64,000 nt of DNA from Pseudomonadales bacterium. Its GTDB lineage: Bacteria > Pseudomonadota > Gammaproteobacteria > Pseudomonadales > Azotimanducaceae. Position 1 is the first letter of the stretch. Each line of letters starts with the position of its first letter. The notes beneath the pieces were generated by a model, which searched no databases, was not told the origin of the DNA, and was given only the letters and a program-made list of their open reading frames with translations. Shown here piece by piece: positions 9,518-17,982 of this stretch. The DNA lies in the NCBI GenBank assembly GCA_041395945.1, contig JAWKZN010000003.1, positions 372,001 through 436,000 of the forward strand, given 5' to 3'. A program made the translations under genes and the position numbers.

Positions 9518-10888
9518 TTACCCCGCTTTGTGCCGACGGAAGAGGCGGGCGTAATAAAAACCATCCGTGCTCAGGGCCGGCGCCGCCGGCGGCTCGATGC
9601 CGGGAAGTAACTGCCAGCCGTGGCGGGTCGGAATTCCGGTTGGCAGTGCAAAGGGCGCGATCGCAGCATCGGCGGTTTCTGCGAGAAAGGCGCCGATCAC
9701 TGCATCGTTTTCCGCTTCGAGCAGTGAACAGGTGCAGTACACGAGCACCCCACCCGGTCGGAGCATCTGCCAGAGATTGCGCAGAAGGGCGCTCTGCAGA
9801 CCGGCGTATTCGGTCAGCCGTTCGGGTGCCAGCAGTATTTTGATATCGGGATGACGGCGCAGGGTGCCGGTGCCGCTGCAGGGGGCGTCGAGGAGAATGG
9901 CGTCGAAGGCCTGGCCCGGCCACCAGGTCTGTTCCGTGGCATCTCCTTCGATAAGGTTGACCTGATTGTGACCGAGGCGCCTGGCCTCGGTGCGGAGGTG
10001 TTCCAGGCGCGACCTGCTCAGCTCAACTCCCCACAGGCTGGCGTCGGGGCATGCCTCTGCGAGATGGAAGAGTTTGCCGCCTGGCGCCGCGCAGGCATCG
10101 AGGATGTCCTGTGCTTCGCCTGACGGCGGTCGGTGGTCGGCGGTCTGCAGATCGGGGGCATAGGGGTTGGCGGCATGAGGCCTGGTGAGGAGACCACAGG
10201 CAAACAGCGCCCCGGCATCCTGGATACTCACCTCCCCGGACGCCAGGCCGGGGAGCTTTCTGGCGGGCACCGGCACTTCGAGGTACAGACTTTCGGGCAT
10301 CCAGCCCGGGCGATGCGCAATCCCTGCTTCGTTCAGCCGGGTGGTGTAATCGGTGACACTTGTGCGTGTCTGATTGACGCGCAGGCACATGGGCGCCCGC
10401 TTGAGGAGGCCCCCCATGAGGGCCGGGGCGCGACCGCCATATTCCGCCTCCAGGCGGGCTTTGAGCCAATCGGGTAACTCAAACGATCGTTCGTTTTGTG
10501 CGGACTCCGGCTCGGCCGCCGACGCTTCTGCAGCCATCGCCCGGAGCACTGCGTTCACCAGTTTTGCCGCCCAGGGTTTGCGCAGTGTCCGGCACCCGTC
10601 GACCGTCGCATGGACGGCTGCGTGGGCCGGAATCCGCAAATGCCTGAGTTGGTAAGCGCCTACTAACATCAGGCAGTACAGGTCCTGGTCTTTGCTTCTC
10701 AAGGGGCGGCTGAGGTGGCGGTCGAGCGCCTCGGTGAGGGAGAAGTAGTGTCGCAGCGTGCCGTAGACCAGCTCGCTGACCAGGGAAGTAACCGTCTGGT
10801 TACCGAATGACTGGTCGGTTGTTTGATGCTGGCAGATCACCGCTTCCAGCAGGCGGGCTGCCTGGGCGCGCTCGTTAGCGTCCGCCAT
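9518..10888 (-). CDS. rsmB: 16S rRNA (cytosine-5-)-methyltransferase RsmB
   Basis: Methylates C967 of 16S rRNA using S-adenosylmethionine. The 456-residue protein has an N-terminal NusB-like RNA-binding domain (about 1-140) and a C-terminal Rossmann methyltransferase domain. Visible motifs are DACAAPGGK (cofactor site), DAPCSGTGTLRRHPD and YCTCSLLEAEN with the two conserved cysteines of m5C enzymes. A short insert of about 25 residues precedes the cofactor motif. ATG at 10888 overlaps the fmt stop by 14 bases. It is the third gene of a def-fmt-rsmB cluster, the order known from E. coli. Confidence 0.94.
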   Translation of the reverse strand: MADANERAQAARLLEAVICQHQTTDQSFGNQTVTSLVSELVYGTLRHYFSLTEALDRHLSRPLRSKDQDLYCLMLVGAYQLRHLRIPAHAAVHATVDGCRTLRKPWAAKLVNAVLRAMAAEASAAEPESAQNERSFELPDWLKARLEAEYGGRAPALMGGLLKRAPMCLRVNQTRTSVTDYTTRLNEAGIAHRPGWMPESLYLEVPVPARKLPGLASGEVSIQDAGALFACGLLTRPHAANPYAPDLQTADHRPPSGEAQDILDACAAPGGKLFHLAEACPDASLWGVELSRSRLEHLRTEARRLGHNQVNLIEGDATEQTWWPGQAFDAILLDAPCSGTGTLRRHPDIKILLAPERLTEYAGLQSALLRNLWQMLRPGGVLVYCTCSLLEAENDAVIGAFLAETADAAIAPFALPTGIPTRHGWQLLPGIEPPAAPALSTDGFYYARLFRRHKAG

Positions 10889-11969
10889 GTCCGGTATCCG
10901 CCGTCGGGTCTGCGGCCAGTAGGCGTGCACCGGGTGTAAAGTATTCTCCGAAGCCATTGAGGGCACTGCGGGCGTCGAGCGGCCGGCCCTTGCCTCGATC
11001 GAGCTGTACCCGGGTGATGCGCAGCAGGCCACTGCCACAACGTACGTCGATGTGCTGTCCGTCTGTGGCTGTGAGGGTACCTGGCTCGACAGGCGCGGAT
11101 GTGCTGGTCTCCGCTGGTGCCCCGCGCTGCGCCGTCGTTTCCAGTGGCGCAGTGTCCAGGACCGCCGCTGCCAGCAGCCGGATGCGCAGCACCGCGTTGC
11201 GGTCGGGCCTCGCACCCGGAGTCGGGCCTGCCGGTTCAGCGGGCCGGATTGTGTCGGACCGGACGCCGAACAGCGTGACCGGGGCGCGGTCCCTCATGGC
11301 CCGGATCTGCCGCTCGATTTCCCAGGCACTGCGCTGCCAGTCGACACGGCTGTCTGCCGGACTGAGCTTACGCGCGTAGTTAGCGCCCACTTCGGATTGA
11401 GGCTGGGGCATCAGGGTCTCGAGCCGGGGCAGGACGTCGATCAGCAGCTCCGCACCCAGCTTTGCCAGCTCGGTTTCGAGCTCGCCGCCGCTGATGTCCG
11501 CAGCGATGGGCAGTTCCACCCGCGCATAGACCGGTCCGGTATCCAGCCCTTCATCCATCCTCATGATGCAGACCCCGGTCGTCTCATCCCCGGCCATGAT
11601 GGCGCGCTCCACCGGAGCCGCGCCGCGCCAGCGGGGCAGCAGCGAGGCGTGCACGTTGACGCAGCCCAGGCGGGGGGCGGTGAGAATGTGTGCGGGAAGC
11701 AGCAGACCATAGGCGGCGACGATCAGGACATCGAGGCGGTCGTCGACGAGAGATTCACGCCGCAGAGACGACGGCTGCCGCAACGGGATGTTGTGACTCT
11801 GGGCCAGCACCTTGACGGGACTGGGCTGGAGTTTGCGGCCGCGACCGGTGGGACGATCCGGCTGGGTGAGGACCAGATGAACGGGGAAACCTGCACCGAG
11901 CAGTCGCTCAAGAATGGTGGCTGCAAATGCCGGTGTCCCCGCGAAACCCAGACGAAGTGGGGCACTCAC
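10875..11969 (-). CDS. fmt: Methionyl-tRNA formyltransferase
   Basis: Formylates initiator methionyl-tRNA using 10-formyl-tetrahydrofolate. The 364-residue protein has GFAGTPAFA at the N-terminus, the SLLPRWRGAAP loop preceded by NVH, and the catalytic Asp in MRMDEGLDTGP. The C-terminal OB-fold domain contains an insertion of roughly 45 residues rich in Pro, Ala and Thr (about 245-300), which makes it longer than the usual 310-320 residues. It follows def by 4 bases and overlaps rsmB. Confidence 0.95.
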   Translation of the reverse strand: MSAPLRLGFAGTPAFAATILERLLGAGFPVHLVLTQPDRPTGRGRKLQPSPVKVLAQSHNIPLRQPSSLRRESLVDDRLDVLIVAAYGLLLPAHILTAPRLGCVNVHASLLPRWRGAAPVERAIMAGDETTGVCIMRMDEGLDTGPVYARVELPIAADISGGELETELAKLGAELLIDVLPRLETLMPQPQSEVGANYARKLSPADSRVDWQRSAWEIERQIRAMRDRAPVTLFGVRSDTIRPAEPAGPTPGARPDRNAVLRIRLLAAAVLDTAPLETTAQRGAPAETSTSAPVEPGTLTATDGQHIDVRCGSGLLRITRVQLDRGKGRPLDARSALNGFGEYFTPGARLLAADPTADTGHGGR

Positions 11970-11973
11970 AGAC

Positions 11974-12477
11974 TCAGGCGCGCTCTCTGTGCTGCTTTTC
12001 GAGCTTCCTGCGAATCCGCGAGCGCTTCAGGTTGGAAAGGTAGTCGACGAACAGCTTGCCCTCGAGATGGTCGCATTCGTGCTGGACACAGACCGCCAGC
12101 ATCCCGTCAAGCTCCAGGGAAATGGGGGCACCTTCCCGATTCAGTGCCTCAACCCGGACCCGCTCCGAACGGATCACCGGTTCATAGAAGCCCGGCACGG
12201 AAAGACAACCCTCTTCCGTCTCGATCCGCTCCCCGAGCAGGGTCAGCTCAGGATTGATGAAAGCGTGCGGCTCATCCCGGTTTTCCGAGACATCCACGAC
12301 GATGATGCGTTTGTGGACATTCACCTGACTGGCTGCGAGGCCGATGCCTGGTGCGGCGTACATGGTTTCAAACAGGCTGTCGATAAAGTCGCGCAGGCCG
12401 TCATCCACATGAGCAACGGCGCTCGCCCTGGTGCGCAGGCGGGGATCCGGGTATTCGAGAATCTGCAGTATGGCCAT
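11974..12477 (-). CDS. def: Peptide deformylase
   Basis: A metalloenzyme that removes the N-formyl group from nascent proteins. The 167-residue length is standard. All three family motifs are visible: GIGLAASQV, EEGCLSVPG with the metal-ligand cysteine, and QHECDHLEG with the HEXXH-type ligands and catalytic glutamate. It is the first gene of the def-fmt-rsmB operon and divergent from the LysM gene, with a 269-base spacer holding both promoters. Confidence 0.97.
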   Translation of the reverse strand: MAILQILEYPDPRLRTRASAVAHVDDGLRDFIDSLFETMYAAPGIGLAASQVNVHKRIIVVDVSENRDEPHAFINPELTLLGERIETEEGCLSVPGFYEPVIRSERVRVEALNREGAPISLELDGMLAVCVQHECDHLEGKLFVDYLSNLKRSRIRRKLEKQHRERA

Positions 12478-12746
12478 AATGAATCGGCGATGCTCAGCCA
12501 GTCTCAGTTAAGGGTGCCAGCGGGGTGCACATCGGTGTGATCTATCTCTAGTATTGGTCTAATTCGGGCTGCTAAGATTGTGAAGTCTATAAAGTTTTTC
12601 TTCAGGTTTCGACCGAGTGCGCGCCTTTTACGCCATCTGCCGGCTGCAGATGAAGTCGGATGCGAACGAAGAATGAAGGCTCGTCGGTAAGGATAAGCTA
12701 CCCGGCTGCAGATTTCGCAGTCGTGAAAAGAAAAGGAACGTCAACG
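12478..12746. other. Divergent intergenic region def / LysM gene
   Basis: No gene is seen here. The stretch is AT-richer than its surroundings around 12541-12600, which contains TATAAA at 12589-12594, and presumably carries promoters in both directions. No confident -35/-10 pair can be assigned. Confidence 0.4.
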
Positions 12747-13820
12747 ATGAGGAAGATGCGCACCTTACGCCAGGTCCTGCTCGGTCTGGCTGTCAGCATT
12801 GCCGCATTGGCATGGAGTGCGACCGGGGATCTGAGTCAATATCTCAAGGCCGATCACCCGGACGTCTACACAGTGGTAAAGGGCGACACGCTCTGGGACA
12901 TCTCCGGAAAATTTCTGCAGCGGCCCTGGCTGTGGCCCGAACTGTGGCGCAACAATCCCCAGATCGAAAATCCGCATCTCATCTATCCCGGTGACCGCAT
13001 CGCGCTGGTTTATATCGATGGTCAGCCTCGACTCATGCTGGAGCGCGGTGACGCCGGACGCACCGTGCGCATGACGCCTTCAGACACCGAGACGCTGCAT
13101 CCTGAGATCCGTTACGAGCCCCTGGAGTCTGCGATCCCGGCCATCCGCCTCGATGCCATTCAGGGATTCCTGGTGCAGAACCGGGTTGTGGATCCCGAGG
13201 TACTCTCGAATGCGCCTTATGTCGTGCAGGGTGAAAGCGAGCGGCTGATTCTGGGCGCCGGTGACCGGCTCTATATCCGCGGTCTGCTGCCGGAAAGCGA
13301 AAGCTTCAACCTGGTGCGGCGGGGCCCGCTTTACGTCGATCCGCAGACGAATGAGGTGCTGGGTCGCGAAGCAACCTACATCGGACTCGGTCAGGTGGTC
13401 GGTCAGGAGGCGGATATTGCCACCATGATCATGAGTGATACCCGGGAAGAAGTTCAGATTGGTGACCGTGTACTGCCGACCGAAGAGCGCCGGGTCGACT
13501 CGACCTTTTTCCCGAGCGCACCCTCCCAGTCGATCCGGGGTGAGATCATTTCGGTGTTCGGCGGTGTGACCCAGGTCGGTCAGTACGACGTGGTGGTGAT
13601 CAACCGCGGTGAGCGGGAAATGCTGAAAGTCGGGAACGTGTTCGCCATCTACAAGAAGGGCGAACTGGCCCGGGACCGGATCGCGAAACAGATGGTGCAG
13701 CTGCCGAGCGAGCGTGCCGGGATCATGATGGTGTTCCGCACCTTCGAGAAGCTGGCTTACGCTCTGGTTCTGGCCACCGAGCGACCTCTGGAAGTCGGAG
13801 ACGAAATCCGCAACCCTTAA
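12747..13820 (+). CDS. LysM-domain secreted protein
   Basis: A 357-residue protein with an N-terminal signal peptide (basic MRKMRTLRQ, then a hydrophobic stretch ending near ALA). It has one LysM peptidoglycan-binding domain around residues 40-90 (YTVVKGDTLWDISGKFL through HLIYPGDRI). The remaining 260 residues have no recognised domain. Homologues of this size are regularly encoded beside dprA and def in gammaproteobacteria. ATG at 12747 follows an AAGGAA ribosome site. Function in the cell wall is inferred only from LysM. Confidence 0.85.
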   Translation: MRKMRTLRQVLLGLAVSIAALAWSATGDLSQYLKADHPDVYTVVKGDTLWDISGKFLQRPWLWPELWRNNPQIENPHLIYPGDRIALVYIDGQPRLMLERGDAGRTVRMTPSDTETLHPEIRYEPLESAIPAIRLDAIQGFLVQNRVVDPEVLSNAPYVVQGESERLILGAGDRLYIRGLLPESESFNLVRRGPLYVDPQTNEVLGREATYIGLGQVVGQEADIATMIMSDTREEVQIGDRVLPTEERRVDSTFFPSAPSQSIRGEIISVFGGVTQVGQYDVVVINRGEREMLKVGNVFAIYKKGELARDRIAKQMVQLPSERAGIMMVFRTFEKLAYALVLATERPLEVGDEIRNP

Positions 13821-13846
13821 TCCGCAACTTTTAATCCGCAACTTTT
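13805..13846. repeat. Three 14-bp tandem repeats at LysM gene 3' end
   Basis: The unit AATCCGCAACYYTT occurs three times head to tail at 13805, 13819 and 13833. The first copy forms the last codons of the LysM gene and its stop lies at the junction to the second. This looks like slippage duplication just after the gene. Confidence 0.8.
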
Positions 13847-14028
13847 ATGAGGGTGACCGTTTTCGACGGTAACCCCTCTACCTGCCGTTTTCAGCGTGTG
13901 CGCCGACGCACATGCCGGCATGGCATGCACTGCAGCACCCTCGCGCGCCTGGCTTACAACGCCCTTCGACCAGAGGATTTAACATCGCCTGCCTCAGGAA
14001 TTCAGAGCAGCGGGGTGTTAAGTATTCT

Positions 14029-15096
14029 GTGAGCCGTCTCAAGCGGGCTGCTGCGGATTCTGACCGTCGGGCGGCTGCGTTGGCCATCCTGTCAGAACAG
14101 AGGTCCCGGGCAGCGCTGGCGCGACTGCTGGCCGAGCACGGCGATGCGTGGACGGCTTTGTCCCGCCTGCAGCCGCTGCGTGGTCCGTTGCTGGTGAACA
14201 ATCTGCTGCATCTCTGCGCTCAGAGCGCAGTCGCCCTCCTCGTTCAGGACAGTCCGGAGTATCCGGCGCGCCTCGGCAGCATTCCGGATCCGCCGCTGAT
14301 TCTCCACTACCAGGGCAACACCGAGCTGTTGAACAGACCCGCAATCGCCATCGTCGGGACCCGGCGTGCCAGCGCTTACGGTCTGCAGTTTGCGCAACAG
14401 CTCGCAGCAGATCTTGCGGCTCGAGGTGCTGTCATCGTCAGTGGCCTGGCGCTGGGCATTGACAGCGCCGCGCATCGCGGTGCCCTGATTTCGCAAGGTG
14501 CTACTGTCGGGGTGCTGGGCAGCGGGCTCGAGCGCATCGCGCCGGTGTCCAACCTGGGCCTGGCACGACGGATACTGGAGGCAGGTGGGGGTCTGCTCAG
14601 CGAGTACCCGCTGGCGCGCTCCGCGCTGCCGCACCACTTTCCTGAACGCAACCGCCTCATCAGCGGACTGAGTGCCGGGGTCATCGTGGTGGAGGCTTCG
14701 CTGCGCAGCGGTTCGCTGATTACTGCGCGTTGTGCCCTCGAGCAGGGTCGGGAAGTGATGGCGGTACCGGGTGCGGCAGGGCTGAATGGCAATGCGGGTT
14801 GTCACCGGCTGCTGCGTCAGGGTGCTGCGCTGGTGGAAAGTGCGGCGGATGTCTTCGATGCTCTGGGGCTGATCAGCGACCAGATACCGGAGCGTTTCGA
14901 AGACGGTATCAGGGCCGCGCTGAGCAGGAACGCACAGCGCATCCTCGAGCTGCTCGGTCCCGGTCCGCTGGACACCGACCAGCTCGGCGCCCGCCTGAAT
15001 CTGGCCACCCAGGAGATTGCTGTGGCGATCACCGAGCTCGAGCTTGAGGGGTTTGTCGCTCGCAGCGGTGAGGGGTATATTCGCCGGCCTTCCTGA
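14029..15096 (+). CDS. dprA: DNA processing protein DprA (Smf)
   Basis: Protects incoming single-stranded DNA and loads RecA during natural transformation. From the GTG at 14029 it has 355 residues. The Rossmann-like domain carries IAIVGTRRAS, SGLALGIDSAAHRGAL and the RNRLISGLS segment; a winged-helix region (DTDQLGARLNL) closes the C-terminus. The frame is open further upstream to 13912, so the start is uncertain. It stands between the LysM gene and purE, the common gammaproteobacterial context. Competence genes outside the window would be needed for uptake. Confidence 0.9.
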   Translation: MSRLKRAAADSDRRAAALAILSEQRSRAALARLLAEHGDAWTALSRLQPLRGPLLVNNLLHLCAQSAVALLVQDSPEYPARLGSIPDPPLILHYQGNTELLNRPAIAIVGTRRASAYGLQFAQQLAADLAARGAVIVSGLALGIDSAAHRGALISQGATVGVLGSGLERIAPVSNLGLARRILEAGGGLLSEYPLARSALPHHFPERNRLISGLSAGVIVVEASLRSGSLITARCALEQGREVMAVPGAAGLNGNAGCHRLLRQGAALVESAADVFDALGLISDQIPERFEDGIRAALSRNAQRILELLGPGPLDTDQLGARLNLATQEIAVAITELELEGFVARSGEGYIRRPS

Positions 15097-15160
15097 GTCG
15101 CCCGGTGAGGCACACCGTCGTTCCGGTAGACGCCTGAAAGACATCCGACCTGGAGTAAGT

Positions 15161-15655
15161 ATGAGTTTTGTCGCCATTCTGATGGGATCGAAAAACGACT
15201 GGCCCACCATGCGCAGTGCCAGCGAAGTGCTGGAGAGCCTCGGCATCCGCTATGAAGTTCGGGTCAGCTCTGCACATCGCACGCCTGCACAGACGGCAGC
15301 CTATGTTGCCGATGCGGTAAGCAGAGACTGTGCTGTGTTCATCTGCGGCGCAGGCATGGCCGCGCACCTGGCCGGCGCAGTTGCCGCGCACACCACCCGG
15401 CCCGTGATTGGTGTGCCGATCGACGCCGGCCCACTGGCGGGATTCGATGCACTGTTGTCCACCGTGCAGATGCCCGGCGGTATCCCGGTGGCCACGGTTG
15501 CCGTGGGTAAGGCTGGAGCGAAGAATGCGGGTTATCTGGCCGCCCAGATGCTGGCGCTGTCGGATGCAGCGCTGGGCAAACGGCTGATCGCCGACCGGGA
15601 GGCAAATCAGCAGAAGATCGCGGAGCAGAACGAGGCGCTGCAAAAGGAACTGTGA
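15161..15655 (+). CDS. purE: N5-carboxyaminoimidazole ribonucleotide mutase
   Basis: Catalyses the N5-CAIR to CAIR step of purine synthesis. The 164-residue protein has the class I PurE motifs GSKNDWPTM, VSSAHRTP, GAGMAAHLAG and VGVPI-like substrate loops. ATG at 15161 follows GGAGTAAGT. The usual partner purK is not adjacent; instead tsaC follows with a GTGA overlap (15652-15655). Confidence 0.96.
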   Translation: MSFVAILMGSKNDWPTMRSASEVLESLGIRYEVRVSSAHRTPAQTAAYVADAVSRDCAVFICGAGMAAHLAGAVAAHTTRPVIGVPIDAGPLAGFDALLSTVQMPGGIPVATVAVGKAGAKNAGYLAAQMLALSDAALGKRLIADREANQQKIAEQNEALQKEL

Positions 15656-16299
15656 GCGCGCATCCGTCCAGCGCCGCCGCCCCAGGTCCGATGCCTGCCG
15701 GGACCGGTCCTGCCTGCACGGCGGGTGGCTGGCACATTACAGTGGCGGTGCGCGTTCTGCGATCGGGCGGCATCGTGCTCCACGCTACAGAAGGCGTATG
15801 GGGTCTCGCCTGCGACCCCTTCAATGCGCGCGCTGTTACGCGCCTGCTGGCGATCAAGCGACGCCCCGTCAACAAGGGACTGATTCTGATCGGGTCCACA
15901 GCCGACTGTTTCGAGCCGGAGCTGTTGCTGGTCGACCCGGCTTCGCGCACGCGGATCGAAGCCACCTGGCCCGGCGCCGTAACCTGGATTCTGCCGCAAC
16001 AGCGGTTCCCGGCGTGGATCACAGGTGAACACGAAACGGTCGCGGTGCGGGTACCGGGTCATCCCCAGGCGCGCGCGCTGGCTGCGGGCTTCGGCGGCCC
16101 CCTGGTTTCCACTTCCGCCAATGCGGGCGGACAGAAGCCTGCGGGTAATCGCTGGCAGGCACTGCGCTTCGCCAGCCGATCCGAACCTGCCGTCGACTAC
16201 ATGCTTCCGGGCGAGGTGCTGGGATTGCGGGGACCCAGTGCAATCCGCACCCCGGAAGGTGCCACCCTGCGGGAATCTGCAGGCGCGGTCCGGCACTGA
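15652..16299 (+). CDS. tsaC: Threonylcarbamoyl-AMP synthase
   Basis: A Sua5/YciO/YrdC-family enzyme that makes threonylcarbamoyl-AMP for the t6A modification of ANN-decoding tRNAs. The 215-residue protein has the family segments TEGVWGLACDP, IKRRPVNKGLILI, WPGAVTWIL and STSANAGGQ. The first 25 residues are a low-complexity Ala/Pro stretch, so the true start may be an internal ATG. The GTG start overlaps purE and the stop overlaps the aroE ATG (TGATG), so purE-tsaC-aroE-yheV-like is a tightly coupled operon. Confidence 0.9.
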   Translation: MSAHPSSAAAPGPMPAGTGPACTAGGWHITVAVRVLRSGGIVLHATEGVWGLACDPFNARAVTRLLAIKRRPVNKGLILIGSTADCFEPELLLVDPASRTRIEATWPGAVTWILPQQRFPAWITGEHETVAVRVPGHPQARALAAGFGGPLVSTSANAGGQKPAGNRWQALRFASRSEPAVDYMLPGEVLGLRGPSAIRTPEGATLRESAGAVRH

Positions 16300-17135
16300 T
16301 GGCAACACCCGGGACAGACCGCTACGCGGTAATCGGCAACCCGATCGGCCATTCCCTGTCGCCGCGCATTCACAGCCTGTTCGCAGAGCAGACCGGCCAG
16401 CGCCTGCAGTACGACCGTCTGCTCGCACCGCTGGATGGCTTTCGGGAAGCGGCAGCTGGGTTTTTCGCAGCCGGTGGCCGGGGCCTGAATGTAACCGTGC
16501 CGTTCAAGCTCGAAGCTGCGGCCTGGGTGGACGAACTGGACGAAGACGCGCGCTTTGCAGGCGCGGTGAATACGATACGACTGCTCCCGGGCGGAGCGTT
16601 GGAGGGCTTCAACACCGACGGTCCGGGGCTGGTCGCCGACCTTGGACGCCATGTCAGGTCCGGGGTGAAACTGAACATTCTGCTGCTGGGTGCCGGTGGC
16701 GCGGCCCGGGGTGTGGCCCGGCCGCTGGCCAGGGCGCTGGCCAGCCGGCTGGTGATTGCCAATCGGACCCCGGAGCGCGCCGGACAGATCGCTGCGGCAC
16801 TGAGCGCTCAGATACCGGGTCTGGAAGTTTCCGGCGGTGGTCTGGAAGCGCCTTCGGGTGCCTTTGATCTGGTCATCAACGCAAGCTCTGCCGGTCTCGA
16901 TGATCAGGCACCGGCCATTGACCCGGCGCTGGCCAGGGGTGCCCTCTGCTACGACATGGTTTATGGCGCTGAGACGGCTTTCTGCCGCTGGGCTCGGAGG
17001 GCCGGGGCCCGTGTCGCGGTCGATGGGCTGGGCATGCTGGTGGAACAGGCAGCGCTGGCTTTCGAGCTGTGGCGGGGTGTGCGCCCGGAAACCGGGCCCG
17101 TGCTGACTGCACTGAGAGAGGATGGATCAACTTGA
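16299..17135 (+). CDS. aroE: Shikimate dehydrogenase
   Basis: NADPH-dependent reduction of 3-dehydroshikimate in aromatic amino acid synthesis. The 278-residue protein has GNPIGHSLSPRIH at the N-terminus, NVTVPFK with the catalytic lysine, GFNTDGPG, the nucleotide-binding LLGAGGAARG and the C-terminal DGLGMLVEQA. Placement after tsaC and before a YheV-like gene is a common gammaproteobacterial arrangement. Confidence 0.96.
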   Translation: MATPGTDRYAVIGNPIGHSLSPRIHSLFAEQTGQRLQYDRLLAPLDGFREAAAGFFAAGGRGLNVTVPFKLEAAAWVDELDEDARFAGAVNTIRLLPGGALEGFNTDGPGLVADLGRHVRSGVKLNILLLGAGGAARGVARPLARALASRLVIANRTPERAGQIAAALSAQIPGLEVSGGGLEAPSGAFDLVINASSAGLDDQAPAIDPALARGALCYDMVYGAETAFCRWARRAGARVAVDGLGMLVEQAALAFELWRGVRPETGPVLTALREDGST

Positions 17136-17446
17136 GCCGCAGGCGCTTCATTGCAGGAGCGGTGTGTCCCGAGTGCGGCGAAACGGATCGCCTGGTGGTG
17201 GAGACGCTGCACCCTGTGGAACCGGCGGACCCCGGTGCCGACGACGCGTCCGCCGGGCGATCCTCCGCCGGGCGTGGACCCGGGAAGGAATACCGTCGCT
17301 GCGTGAACTGTGGGTTTATCGATGAGAAGCCGGTGGCGGGGGCCGGCGCGCCGCGAACCCGCCTCGACGGTGGGCTGAAACGGCCGGCTGAAGATCCCGC
17401 CACACCTGCAGATCCGGTGCGCATCATCGATCCGCGGCGGGGCTGA
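17132..17446 (+). CDS. YheV-like putative metal-binding protein (DUF2387)
   Basis: A 104-residue protein starting at TTG 17132, overlapping the aroE stop as TTGA and preceded by GAGAGGA. It opens with RRFIAGAVCPECGETD and has a second CVNCGF pair near residue 60, so it carries two CxxC knuckles expected to hold zinc. A Gly/Ala/Asp-rich insert separates the knuckles and the tail is low complexity. Family members are uncharacterised; the conserved RFIAGAVCP start supports the family call. Confidence 0.8.
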   Translation: MSRRRFIAGAVCPECGETDRLVVETLHPVEPADPGADDASAGRSSAGRGPGKEYRRCVNCGFIDEKPVAGAGAPRTRLDGGLKRPAEDPATPADPVRIIDPRRG

Positions 17447-17506
17447 GGTCGGATCGCGAGGTATCTGGCTAACACCTTGAAAACCTAGTAGTTCCGTTGG
17501 GTTTTG

Positions 17507-17534
17507 TTGTGTTATTGATGCGCCACAGTATAAT
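17507..17534 (+). promoter_or_regulatory. Candidate sigma70 promoter for cox operon
   Basis: A perfect TATAAT at 17529-17534 with TTGTGT at 17507-17512 and 16 bases between them. The AT-rich patch stands out from the GC-rich surroundings. It would give a 5' leader of over 430 bases before coxB. Confidence 0.5.
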
Positions 17535-17727
17535 TGCCGCCGCCGGTTCAGCGGGCTACCCGGGGATAGCAGGAGCCAGGCGCAGCGAGTCGAGGTTCGG
17601 TTTCGAGCCACAGCAGCGGTGATAGATTCGCCGCAGCATCGGCGATAGAGCAGATACACAACAGGATCTGAGCAATACGGACCGGGACAAACCACCGTCG
17701 AGCCCGCGGTGTGGAAGTCGACTTGTA

Positions 17728-17761
17728 ATCGGGGATCGGGGATCGGGGATCGGGGATCGGG
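17728..17761. repeat. ATCGGGG heptamer tandem repeat
   Basis: Four full heptamer units plus a partial one run head to tail in the presumed leader of the cox operon. It is a simple repeat prone to length change by slippage. Confidence 0.85.
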
Positions 17762-17982
17762 CTCAAAGATTGCGATGGCAGAAGGAAAATCTCGCTGGCA
17801 GGCGAACGGCGGGCTTTTCCTCCTGTTTCTCAAACTCTGCTTCCGACAGGTATGACAGGGCAGCTCACCCGCCCGGACCTTTCGGTTCAGGCGTTTGAGT
17901 AAAGACTGAGTCGGCTCAGGAAAAGTGGCCCGACAAAAGGGACCTGATATAAGGTGCCTGAGAGAAGCACACAGGTATATAG

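Larger units (their letters stand above)
17447..17982. other. Intergenic region upstream of cox operon
   Basis: No gene is seen in these 536 bases. The stretch contains a sigma70-like promoter (17507-17534), a GGGGATC heptamer array (17728-17761) and a long presumed 5' leader of the cox operon. Confidence 0.5.

Noticed and set aside
17534..17982. Riboswitch in the long cox leader
   Set aside because: No known aptamer core could be recognised; the length alone is not evidence.
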